Below the pieces are notes generated by a model, which did not search any database, was not told where the DNA came from, and saw only the letters and a list, made by a program, of their open reading frames with translations. A stretch of 6,006 nt of DNA. It comes from Coxiellaceae bacterium. Lineage in GTDB: Bacteria; Pseudomonadota; Gammaproteobacteria; UBA9339. The stretch lies in NCBI GenBank assembly GCA_003142435.1, contig PLMI01000170.1, positions 1 to 6,006 of the forward strand, given 5' to 3'. The position numbers and the translations under genes are program-made. This document shows, piece after piece, positions 1-4,370 of this stretch. The number at the start of each line of letters is the position of its first letter. Position 1 is the first letter of the stretch.

Positions 1-1
1 A

Positions 2-556
2 AAAGGGTTTTCTACTATTTTAACTACGATAAGAGAACGAACTTTTTCTTGCGAATTTTTTAATTCGTGTTTTAGTTACCATCCAATGGCTCTTGACCCT
101 GAGCGTCTTGAAAGAGAATTAAAAGTAAGAGCCCAAGTAACTTCTACTATCAATGAGCATAAAGAAAAAACCGTAATACCTTTAGCTGCTTCGCGAAGCA
201 GTGAAGAAATAAAGCCTAAACTAGATGTGAAAGAGTTATTAGAGTTAGAATTACAAGAACCAGGTCAGTCCGCTTACTCTCAATTGAAACTGTTAGTAGA
301 GTTAAAATTACTAGAACCAAGTGCTGACCAAAAAAACCAAGGTGAAATCTTGTATAAATTTTTACGTTATATTTGCAGTAATATCCGAAACAATTTACCT
401 AATCCTGTGTATCTTGCTTTAGGTAGTATGCAATGTGATTACAGATTTAGTTTATTTAATCAGCAAAGTCGTGCACAAGTGTTTAGAGTGGCAAATGAAA
501 TATATGAGCATACAGAAGGTGGAAAAAATAAACAGCCTTTAACTTTAAAATTATAA
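2..556 (+). CDS. Unrecognised protein, possibly 5'-truncated by the window edge
   Basis: I do not recognise this protein. The first ATG is at 86 (156 residues), but the same frame is open back to position 2 with no stop. No Shine-Dalgarno sequence precedes the ATG, so the gene may enter from outside and the ATG may be internal. Against that, a perfect inverted repeat (CGAATT, TTTT, AATTCG, 52-67) lies just upstream, which could be a regulatory or terminator hairpin and would favour a start at 86. Counting from the ATG, residues 5-35 are highly charged, 45-85 are rich in Leu, Glu and Lys with repeated LLELEL/LLVELKLL-type stretches suggesting amphipathic helices, and 85-145 look globular with Cys and aromatic residues. 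The last 12 residues are polar and basic. There is no signal peptide or membrane segment. It converges on the AbiEii remnant 28-47 bases downstream. Coding is likely from codon content; function is unknown. Confidence 0.6.
   Translation, partial: KGFSTILTTIRERTFSCEFFNSCFSYHPMALDPERLERELKVRAQVTSTINEHKEKTVIPLAASRSSEEIKPKLDVKELLELELQEPGQSAYSQLKLLVELKLLEPSADQKNQGEILYKFLRYICSNIRNNLPNPVYLALGSMQCDYRFSLFNQQSRAQVFRVANEIYEHTEGGKNKQPLTLKL
52..67. repeat. Inverted repeat before the first ATG
   Basis: CGAATT (52-57) and AATTCG (62-67) form perfect 6-bp arms around a TTTT loop, followed by GTGTTTT. It could be a weak hairpin terminator of an upstream unit or a leader structure of the gene starting at 86. 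AT-rich arms of this length can occur by chance. Confidence 0.3.
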
Positions 557-583
557 GGTTTTTTTCTAATAAGTTTTGGCGCA

Positions 584-947
584 TTACTGTTTGCGCAATG
601 CTTCAAAAATTGTACCAATTGCTCCTTCCGTTAACTTGCACTAAATCTATGTCTCCAGAATAACGAGCTGCTGGTTTAATAAATAATTTATGCAATGCCG
701 TGCCGCCACGAAAAGCTAAAGATTTTGATAACAATGGATTAGAAAAAATTTCAACAAGCGCGCGTGATAAAATTAAATCTTGCTCTACTTGCGCATCGGT
801 TGACCACGGAGCAAAAGTGCGCCATTCGGTAAAAACATACTCTCTTCGCATTGCTTCACACATTTCTACAAAAGCACGCGACCATGATAGTTCTGAAAAA
901 TTTTGATTATGTATGTCAACTAACTGATAGGATTTTTCCAATGCCAT
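584..947 (-). pseudogene. AbiEii/AbiGii-type nucleotidyltransferase toxin, frameshifted and truncated
   Basis: This is the N-terminal third of an AbiEii-family protein, the nucleotidyltransferase toxin half of the AbiE abortive-infection/type IV toxin-antitoxin system. It starts at ATG 947, with AGG about 9 bases upstream. The diagnostic block is FRGGTALHKLF (about residues 78-88) followed by RYSGDIDLVQV (94-104); the GG and D-x-D residues are the conserved nucleotidyltransferase motif. The family usually has Glu where this copy has Gly in RYSGDID. After VQVN the main frame gives eight junk residues and a stop at 603-605. Skipping one base near 629 gives EGAIGTIFEALRKQ, the expected family continuation, ending at TAA 584-586. 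The gene therefore has a one-base insertion and has also lost its remaining C-terminal part; family members are commonly near 280-300 residues. No AbiEi-type antitoxin gene lies upstream in the window, so the system is judged inactive. Confidence 0.85.
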
Positions 948-979
948 ATTTTTAACCTGCGAAAATTTAATATCTAATG

Positions 980-1000
980 ATTATATTAAGTAACTTAATA
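980..1000 (-). promoter_or_regulatory. -10 box and overlapping palindrome upstream of the AbiEii remnant
   Basis: On the minus strand a perfect TATAAT lies at 985-980, about 33 bases before the ATG. No good -35 is visible. The palindrome TATTAAGT, A, ACTTAATA (984-1000) overlaps its upstream edge, the position expected of an operator. AbiE operons are known to be autorepressed by the antitoxin at inverted repeats, but linking this palindrome to that is inference. Confidence 0.35.
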
Positions 1001-1121
1001 ATTATGCGTTGTTTATATGTTTATATTTTGCACTTATGTTTAAGAAGTATATCAGTATTTTATTAAGAAATTATTAAATGCTATGGTTTTACGTGAGGAA
1101 AATTCATTAAGAGAGTTTTGC

Positions 1122-1165
1122 ATTCTAAAACTAGAATATTTTTTATTTTACTGCTATACTATAAT
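1122..1165 (+). promoter_or_regulatory. Probable promoter and operator of the toxin-antitoxin pair
   Basis: TGCTATACT at 1152-1160 is an extended -10 (TGn plus TATACT), and an overlapping TATAAT occurs at 1160-1165. A perfect inverted repeat, ATTCTA (1122-1127), AAAC, TAGAAT (1132-1137), lies where the -35 would be. HTH antitoxins of this family typically repress their own operon at such repeats, so this is the best operator candidate. The promoter call rests on sequence match alone. Confidence 0.5.
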
Positions 1166-1186
1166 TTTATAGAAGGTTAGCTAAGG

Positions 1187-1537
1187 GTGGAAAAATTTAA
1201 AAAAATTAGGTGGGTTGGTTCTTCTCGCGAAGACCTAAAAGAATTTCCTGCTACTGCCCAAGATCGCATAGGCTATGGCTTATATGAAGCGCAATTGGGT
1301 GTTTTTCCTCACCATGCTAAGCCCCTCAAAGGGTTTAATGGAGTATTTGAAATTGTATGCGATTTTGATAGAAACACATATCGCACAGTATATGCAACCA
1401 AACTTGGCGATCATATTTATGTGCTCCATGCTTTTCAAAAAAAATCGATTATTGGAATTAAAACCCCTAAGCATGAAATTGAATTAATAAAAATTAGGTT
1501 GCAGACAGCTAAATTAATTGCTACAGGTGAACTATGA
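1187..1537 (+). CDS. Type II toxin, HigB/phage Gp49-like (RelE/ParE superfamily)
   Basis: This 116-residue protein belongs to the Gp49-like/HigB toxin family, whose characterised members are mostly ribosome-dependent mRNA endonucleases. Family landmarks: the opening WVGSSREDLKEFP (9-21), KPLKGFNGVFEI (45-56), YRTVY (65-69), the strongly diagnostic LHAFQKKS (80-87), and a final EIE...R helix (97-104). Length is normal and no residue typical of the family is obviously lost. The start is GTG at 1187, supported by AGAAGG at 1171-1176; no ATG fits the complete N-terminus. The TGA stop overlaps the antitoxin ATG by four bases, giving translational coupling and the toxin-first order usual for HigBA. 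An extended -10 and an inverted repeat upstream suggest autoregulation. The target is inferred from family only. Confidence 0.9.
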   Translation: MEKFKKIRWVGSSREDLKEFPATAQDRIGYGLYEAQLGVFPHHAKPLKGFNGVFEIVCDFDRNTYRTVYATKLGDHIYVLHAFQKKSIIGIKTPKHEIELIKIRLQTAKLIATGEL

Positions 1538-1887
1538 ACGCGATAAAAAAACATCAACATAACATTACTTGGGAAGAAGGAAGCGAAAACGTTTTTGCTG
1601 ATTTGGGTATGCTTGATGCAGAAGAAAAGTTGGTCAAAGCTAAGCTTGCATTCAAAATAAATGAGATATTAGATAAAAAAAAGCTAAAACAAAAACAAGC
1701 AGCTGAGCTATTAAATATAGATCAATCAAAAATTTCATTGCTTCATTGTGGACATTTAAAAGATTTTTCAGTTGAGCGTCTTGCATACTTTTTGACACTG
1801 CTTTCTCAAGATGTAGATATAATTATAAAAAAAACTCACAAAAAATCAGGTCATGGTACTTTACGAGTTGTTTATGCTAAGAACTAA
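1534..1887 (+). CDS. HigA-like antitoxin, XRE-type helix-turn-helix
   Basis: This 117-residue antitoxin partners the preceding toxin. Residues 10-38 form an acidic N-terminal segment, often the toxin-contacting part in related antitoxins. Residues 39-75 carry the HTH: AFKINEILDKKKLKQKQAAELL, then the recognition helix around IDQSKISLL. The following GHLKDFSVERLAYFLTLL (73-90) and DVDIII (93-98) match the conserved end of the HTH fold in this family. The Cys-Gly pair at 72-73, where relatives often have a polar residue and Gly, is a minor oddity. The tail (99-117) is basic. AGGTGA (1525-1530) lies three bases before the ATG, inside the toxin gene. The product probably neutralises the toxin and represses the operon at the inverted repeat near 1122-1137. 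Confidence 0.88.
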   Translation: MNAIKKHQHNITWEEGSENVFADLGMLDAEEKLVKAKLAFKINEILDKKKLKQKQAAELLNIDQSKISLLHCGHLKDFSVERLAYFLTLLSQDVDIIIKKTHKKSGHGTLRVVYAKN

Positions 1888-1951
1888 AAGCAAAACACGA
1901 TGTTTAAAGCTTCGATGCAAATGAAGAACTCCTGCATATGCGAGGATAAAC

Positions 1952-1974
1952 TTCGGTGAGAATCCGGACTTTTT
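1952..1974 (+). terminator. Possible intrinsic terminator of the toxin-antitoxin operon
   Basis: TTCGG (1952-1956) can pair with CCGGA (1964-1968), with one G-U pair and a 7-base loop, followed by CTTTTT to 1974. It lies 65 bases after the antitoxin stop. The stem is only 5 bp, so this is weak. Confidence 0.35.
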
Positions 1975-2020
1975 AATTATGGATTCCCGACAAAGTCATT
2001 CGGGGATGACAAATAATTAT
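1974..2020. repeat. REP-like hairpin flanked by 7-bp direct repeats
   Basis: ATTCCCGA (1983-1990) pairs with TCGGGGAT (2000-2007), with one G-T wobble, around a 9-base loop. GTCAT (1995-1999) and ATGAC (2006-2010) form a second, mutually exclusive pairing. The GGATTCCCG...GATGAC theme resembles short dispersed palindromes seen in many proteobacterial genomes. TAATTAT occurs directly on both sides (1974-1980 and 2014-2020), bracketing a 33-bp unit like a target-site duplication. The flanks are AT-rich, so chance cannot be excluded. Confidence 0.45.
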
Positions 2021-2197
2021 GCCTTTCTGTACACAAAGATCATTTATTCAACAAGATCTCGTACAAAAATTTAGCTTTGTATAAATTTAATGAAATCAAT
2101 GTGTTACTGAAGAAAATAGGAGAGTAATTTGTAATGCTAAATGATTACGTAATTTTAATACTTTACGGATCATAATAATAAATATTTATTTCCATTA

Positions 2198-2255
2198 TTG
2201 TTTTTTGATGATTTTTTATATATCATAAAAAATTATTAGTAACTAACATTAGTTA
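2198..2255 (+). promoter_or_regulatory. Putative promoter and two inverted repeats upstream of the lipoprotein gene
   Basis: TTGTTT (2198-2203) and TATCAT (2221-2226) sit 17 bases apart as a moderate sigma-70 match. Two perfect inverted repeats flank or overlap it: ATTTTTTAT, ATATC, ATAAAAAAT (2211-2233) and TAACTAA, CA, TTAGTTA (2240-2255). The second lies just downstream of the expected start of transcription and immediately before the Shine-Dalgarno, a position suited to repressor binding or mRNA folding. AT-richness lowers the weight of the first. Confidence 0.35.
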
Positions 2256-2270
2256 ACAAGGAGTTTTTAT

Positions 2271-2747
2271 ATGAAAAAAATAATAAACTGTTTTTTTATA
2301 TTTTTATTTTCATCTATGATTTTTGGATGTGCAACTATCACTCACAAAACTAAGCAACCTGTACAAGTTAATTCAGATGTTCCAGGTGCGGTTGCTACTG
2401 TTCATGGGCAAGCGAAAACGACCCCCGCAACTTTTTATTTAAAAGGTAGCTCCGATGGTTATGATGTAACTTTGAATAAAGAAGGCTATAAGCCAGCGGT
2501 GAGTCATATAGATAGTTCATTTAGAGGATGGTCAGCGATTGGCGGCAATATTTTATGGTTAGTACCTGGAATAATTGTTGATGTTTGCACGGGATCTGCT
2601 TATGAACTGGATAAGCAATTGGATGTGAAAATGAGCAGCGAAGTAGCAGTAGGAGAAGAGAAGGGCGCAGATCTCGACTTGGGACATACTACTGTAATAA
2701 GTGAAAACGGGTCGAATCTCGACTTAGGACGTACTGGAAGCAATTAA
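2271..2747 (+). CDS. Small lipoprotein with PEGA-like segment
   Basis: This 158-residue protein has a lipoprotein signal: MKK start, hydrophobic core 8-18, and a lipobox-like IFGC with acylated Cys20. The +2 residue is Ala, so outer-membrane sorting is expected. CATIT after the cleavage site and VQVNSDVPGAVATVHG (31-46), then TTPATFYLKGSSDGYDVTLNKEGY (50-73, read with its PEGA-like turn and strands), match a common family of Gram-negative PEGA-like lipoproteins. Residues 90-114 (GGNILWLVPG through TGSAYELD) form the hydrophobic segment and VD-x-x-TG-x-x-Y block also typical of these proteins. The C-terminal tail repeats DLDLGHT and NLDLGRT 15 residues apart. AAGGAG (2258-2263) is seven bases before the ATG. 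No function is established for this family; envelope anchoring is inferred. It stands alone, ending against the DnaA-like remnant. Confidence 0.8.
   Translation: MKKIINCFFIFLFSSMIFGCATITHKTKQPVQVNSDVPGAVATVHGQAKTTPATFYLKGSSDGYDVTLNKEGYKPAVSHIDSSFRGWSAIGGNILWLVPGIIVDVCTGSAYELDKQLDVKMSSEVAVGEEKGADLDLGHTTVISENGSNLDLGRTGSN
2671..2735 (+). repeat. 45-bp-period direct repeat inside the lipoprotein gene
   Basis: The 20 bases at 2671-2690 recur at 2716-2735 with two differences, a spacing of exactly 15 codons. They encode the DLDLGHT and NLDLGRT copies at the protein's C-terminus, so the tail has probably grown by tandem duplication. Confidence 0.6.
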
Positions 2748-3083
2748 TTAACGTAGACTGTTCCCGCTTCTTCTATTTTTAGCGTCTTATCTCGAAAAAT
2801 AACGCTTTTAACTCGCTGATAAATCTTAGGTATTCCAACGCGCGTAGCATCAAGAAAATATTGCAGCAAACTTTGCACAGTTTGATTCGTTAACTCATAC
2901 GCCAAACGCCAAATATATCTCCATGGCGCGAGGTTTGTTATTTCGTATACGATTGGAAACCACAATTGTTCCCACATTAACATTGTAATATTCCGTAACT
3001 ATCTAAATAATATCTCTCATTGCAGGTAAAGCCAAATTGCTTATCTGAATTTGTTCAGGTATATCTACATTTTTCACACAGCT
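2744..3083 (-). pseudogene. DnaA C-terminal-domain-like remnant, copy 1 (possibly from a REP-type transposase)
   Basis: Read on the minus strand from 3083, the frame gives a segment ending LALPAMRDII, then a TAG stop (3005-3003), then IVTEYYNVNV and PRAMEIYLA. There a 7-bp tandem duplication (CGCCAAA twice, 2900-2913) shifts the frame; in the next frame it continues YELTNQTVQSLLQYF, ATRVGIPKIYQRVKSV and stops at 2744. EYYNV...PRA-x-x-IYLAYELTN resembles the helix-turn-helix of DnaA domain IV (pattern PR-x-IAMYLA-x-ELTN), which also occurs as the C-terminal domain of some REP-associated tyrosine transposases. The later part diverges from the DnaA RDHTTV motif, so a transposase-type origin is more likely than a second dnaA. 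An ATG at 2983 opens 79 codons across the lesion but is probably not a real start. A 3' relative lies at 4006-4224. Confidence 0.6.
2854..2906. repeat. 53-bp near-identical direct repeat, left copy
   Basis: This block matches 4128-4180 at 51 of 53 positions without gaps, offset 1274 bases, in the same orientation. Neighbouring sequence (2815-2853 against 4089-4127) matches less well, about 30 of 39. It encodes the LAYELTNQT-x-QSLLQYF segment of the DnaA-like remnants. Confidence 0.85.
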
Positions 3084-3090
3084 TTATAAC

Positions 3091-3117
3091 GACAAATGTA
3101 CCAAGTTGAGATTTGTC
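3091..3117. repeat. Inverted repeat upstream of the membrane-protein promoter
   Basis: GACAAAT (3091-3097) and ATTTGTC (3111-3117) are perfect 7-bp arms with a 13-base spacer, ending 32 bases before the -35 box at 3150. The spacing suits an activator or repressor site. No regulator can be named. Confidence 0.3.
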
Positions 3118-3149
3118 TCCACAGTTTAAAAACCGTGTCCGAAAAAGTG

Positions 3150-3177
3150 TTGATACATTAGATATGCTTGATATAAT
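3150..3177 (+). promoter_or_regulatory. Strong sigma-70-type promoter for the small membrane-protein cluster
   Basis: TTGATA (3150-3155, one mismatch to consensus) and TATAAT (3172-3177, perfect) are separated by 16 bases, placing transcription start near 3184, about 27 bases before the first ATG. This is the best promoter match in the window. Confidence 0.65.
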
Positions 3178-3210
3178 ACAAAGTAAGATTAATTTGAAAG
3201 AAATTAAATT

Positions 3211-3378
3211 ATGCTAAACCTGATTTTTCTTTTACTCATTGTTTCTATTGTCGCCGGTGTCTTAGGTTTTACTGGCATAGCAATACAAGTAGCAGGGATT
3301 GCAAAAATACTTTTCTTCATTTTTCTAGTGTTATTAGTCATTTCACTGTTTGTGCATATCTTAAGAAGATCTAAGTAA
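3211..3378 (+). CDS. DUF1328/YtjA-like small membrane protein
   Basis: This 55-residue protein matches the DUF1328 (UPF0391, YtjA) family: MLN start, then [26 protein letters not shown] and a short basic C-terminus (LRRSK). Two membrane helices are expected, about residues 4-26 and 30-50. Family length is around 50-60 residues, so it is complete. The biochemical role is unknown; relatives are small inner-membrane proteins often linked to envelope or osmotic stress. The ribosome-binding site is weak (GAAAGAAA at 3196-3203), but the promoter upstream is strong. The next gene begins 29 bases after its stop, so the two are probably co-transcribed. Confidence 0.9.
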   Translation: MLNLIFLLLIVSIVAGVLGFTGIAIQVAGIAKILFFIFLVLLVISLFVHILRRSK

Positions 3379-3407
3379 AATAGTTTTAATTTTAAATGGA
3401 GGTTTTG

Positions 3408-3638
3408 ATGAAGGCTATTACAAGCATCGTTGTTGGAATTCTTTTGATTATCGCAGGTATTTCAGTTCTTGCCTATCAAGGCTTTTCTTATACTAAACAA
3501 GAAAAAATTATGCAAATAGGCAGTGTTCAAGTTACTGCTGATACCCAAAAAACGGTTTATTTGCCTCCAGTGTTAGGCTGCTTGTCTCTTGTCGCTGGTG
3601 TGGCACTGGTATTTATTGGAAGAAGATATAGGAAATAA
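3408..3638 (+). CDS. Small two-helix membrane protein
   Basis: This 76-residue protein has an N-terminal membrane helix (about 5-25, SIVVGILLIIAGISVLAY), a soluble loop of about 30 residues containing YTKQEKIMQIGSVQVTADTQ and TVYLPP, and a second helix (about 53-71, VLGCLSLVAGVALVFIG) ending in basic RRYRK. I start it at 3408: GGAGG (3398-3402) lies five bases before that ATG, whereas an ATG at 3396 is overlapped by the Shine-Dalgarno itself. Similar proteins (possibly the DUF3185 type; the number is uncertain) commonly occur beside DUF1328 and related small membrane proteins. Function is unknown. It is probably the second gene of the transcript started near 3184. Confidence 0.82.
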   Translation: MKAITSIVVGILLIIAGISVLAYQGFSYTKQEKIMQIGSVQVTADTQKTVYLPPVLGCLSLVAGVALVFIGRRYRK

Positions 3639-3843
3639 CAGTTCATAAAAGCACAAAGAAATTGACAAGATAAAATAAAAAACACCATTAAAAAATCTTG
3701 CCAAGGATCCATGGCATTAAACTGGATCGCACAGTGGCGTTGAGCGTAACATTTTTTTATTGGTGCAGATACAGAAGATAAGTGTTTTTTGTATTTGCCT
3801 GTTTTTCTAATCCATGTATTTTTTTTATATATAAGGAGGTAAT
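3639..3843. other. Structured gap between the second and third membrane-protein genes
   Basis: This 205-base gap holds a 16-bp palindrome with one mismatched pair (3700-3715, around GGATCC) and a short hairpin, GUUG-AGCG-UAAC (3739-3750), followed by ATTTTTTT (3751-3758), which could end the upstream transcript. No convincing promoter for the third gene was found, and a TTGACA at 3662-3667 lacks a matching -10. Confidence 0.35.
3739..3758 (+). terminator. Weak hairpin with T-run after the two-gene unit
   Basis: A 4-bp stem (GTTG/TAAC, one G-U pair) with an AGCG loop is followed by seven T residues (3752-3758). The stem is weak, but the T-run and position, about 100 bases after the stop at 3638, allow partial termination. 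Confidence 0.3.
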
Positions 3844-4002
3844 ATGTCATTAGGCGCTATTTTAATTATTATTTTTGTACTCGTTTTAGTCGGAGTGATT
3901 CCTGTCTGGCCCCACAGTAGAAATTGGGGATATTATCCAAGTGGAGGAGTTGGTTTGTTATTGTTGATAATATTAATATTGCTATTAATGCGTGTAATCT
4001 GA
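3844..4002 (+). CDS. DUF3309 family small membrane protein
   Basis: This 52-residue protein matches DUF3309: MSLGAILIII start, the signature VIPVWPHSRNWGYYPSGGVG (19-38), and a C-terminal hydrophobic stretch to residue 50. Two membrane helices (about 3-20 and 36-50) flank the conserved Trp-Pro-His-Ser and Trp-Gly-Tyr loop. Length is normal. A full Shine-Dalgarno, AAGGAGGT (3833-3840), is three bases from the ATG. No function is established. Its presence with a DUF1328 protein and another two-helix protein repeats an association common in proteobacterial stress-related loci. It ends 4 bases before the convergent DnaA-like fragment. Confidence 0.9.
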   Translation: MSLGAILIIIFVLVLVGVIPVWPHSRNWGYYPSGGVGLLLLIILILLLMRVI

Positions 4003-4005
4003 TTT

Positions 4006-4224
4006 CTACATAAATACTAAATTAAATTGATGTAGATGTTCCTCTTCTTTTTTTAGCACCTTATAGAGAACCATAACGGTTTTGGCTTGCTGATAAATAT
4101 TAGATATTTCAATGCGCCTTGCGTCGGGAAAATATTGCAGCAAACTTTGCGAAGTTTGATTCGTTAACTCATACGCCAAATATATCGCTATGGCTAGTGA
4201 CTTTCTGGTTTTAATCGATACATT
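4006..4224 (-). pseudogene. DnaA C-terminal-domain-like remnant, copy 2
   Basis: This 72-codon open stretch has no start codon. It begins after a TGA at 4227-4225 and reads KTRKSLAIAIYLAYELTNQT, then QSLLQYFPDARRIEISNIYQ, and a Lys/Glu-rich end (VLKKEEEHLHQF). It is colinear with copy 1 but lacks the 7-bp duplication and keeps one frame throughout. The N-terminal part is missing and Ile (ATA) stands where copy 1 has ATG. The FPDARRIEISNIYQ segment shows what the ancestral sequence was probably like before copy 1 decayed. As with copy 1, a DnaA domain IV-like origin, perhaps from a REP-type transposase, is inferred from motif similarity. Confidence 0.55.
4128..4180. repeat. 53-bp near-identical direct repeat, right copy
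   Basis: This is the partner of 2854-2906. It contains a perfect hairpin, CAAACTT, TGCG, AAGTTTG (4141-4158), whose arms are one base shorter on each side in the left copy. Confidence 0.85.
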
Positions 4225-4370
4225 TCAGGATGTTGTTATTTGAGCCGGTGTGCTGGAAGTGTCTTGTTGTAATTTCTTTAGCAAATCTTCTTAGGTCGAA
4301 ACTTTTACAAATAAAATAAGATGTAAAAGGCACGCTTGCGCATGCCTTCCATATTTTCCATAAAATACAA
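4225..4370. other. Gap between copy 2 and the kinase stop
   Basis: Apart from the kinase terminator (4323-4348) I see nothing recognisable here. Confidence 0.5.
4323..4348 (-). terminator. Intrinsic terminator of the kinase gene
   Basis: On the minus strand, 22 bases after the kinase stop, AAGGCATGC pairs with GCGTGCCTT as a 9-bp stem (one U-G pair) closed by a GCAA tetraloop (GNRA type), followed by TT and a T-rich tail. Stem and loop are strong; the T-run is short (TTTT counting the stem end). Confidence 0.7.

Larger units (their letters stand above)
1888..2270. other. Intergenic region between antitoxin and lipoprotein
   Basis: This 383-base gap contains a near-palindrome around GCATATGC (1930-1946), the weak terminator at 1952-1974, the REP-like unit at 1974-2020, a 13-codon reading frame (2134-2175) with a good ribosome-binding site, and the inverted repeats and promoter of the lipoprotein gene. 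I see no larger gene or recognisable gene remnant in it. Confidence 0.6.

Noticed and set aside
700..906. 68-codon plus-strand frame
   Set aside because: It is the antisense shadow of the AbiEii remnant, whose homology is clear on the other strand.
1275..1487. Frames on both strands inside the toxin gene
   Set aside because: They are shadows of the toxin, which has clear family motifs and a partner gene.
2744..2983. 79-codon minus-strand frame as an intact gene
   Set aside because: It starts upstream of a 7-bp duplication frameshift and mixes two frames of a decayed gene; it has no ribosome-binding site. Annotated as part of a pseudogene.
2744..3083. A real second dnaA gene
   Set aside because: Only the C-terminal-type segment is present, the frame is broken twice, and the DnaA RDHTTV motif is missing.
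3396..3407. ATG at 3396 as start of the two-helix protein
   Set aside because: The GGAGG immediately after it is placed to serve the ATG at 3408.
3662..3690. TTGACA at 3662 as a promoter for the DUF3309 gene
   Set aside because: No -10-like hexamer occurs at 16-18 bases, and the site lies 177 bases before the ATG.
3557..3850. 97-codon minus-strand frame
   Set aside because: It overlaps the second membrane gene antisense, covers the structured gap, and has no family likeness or ribosome-binding site.
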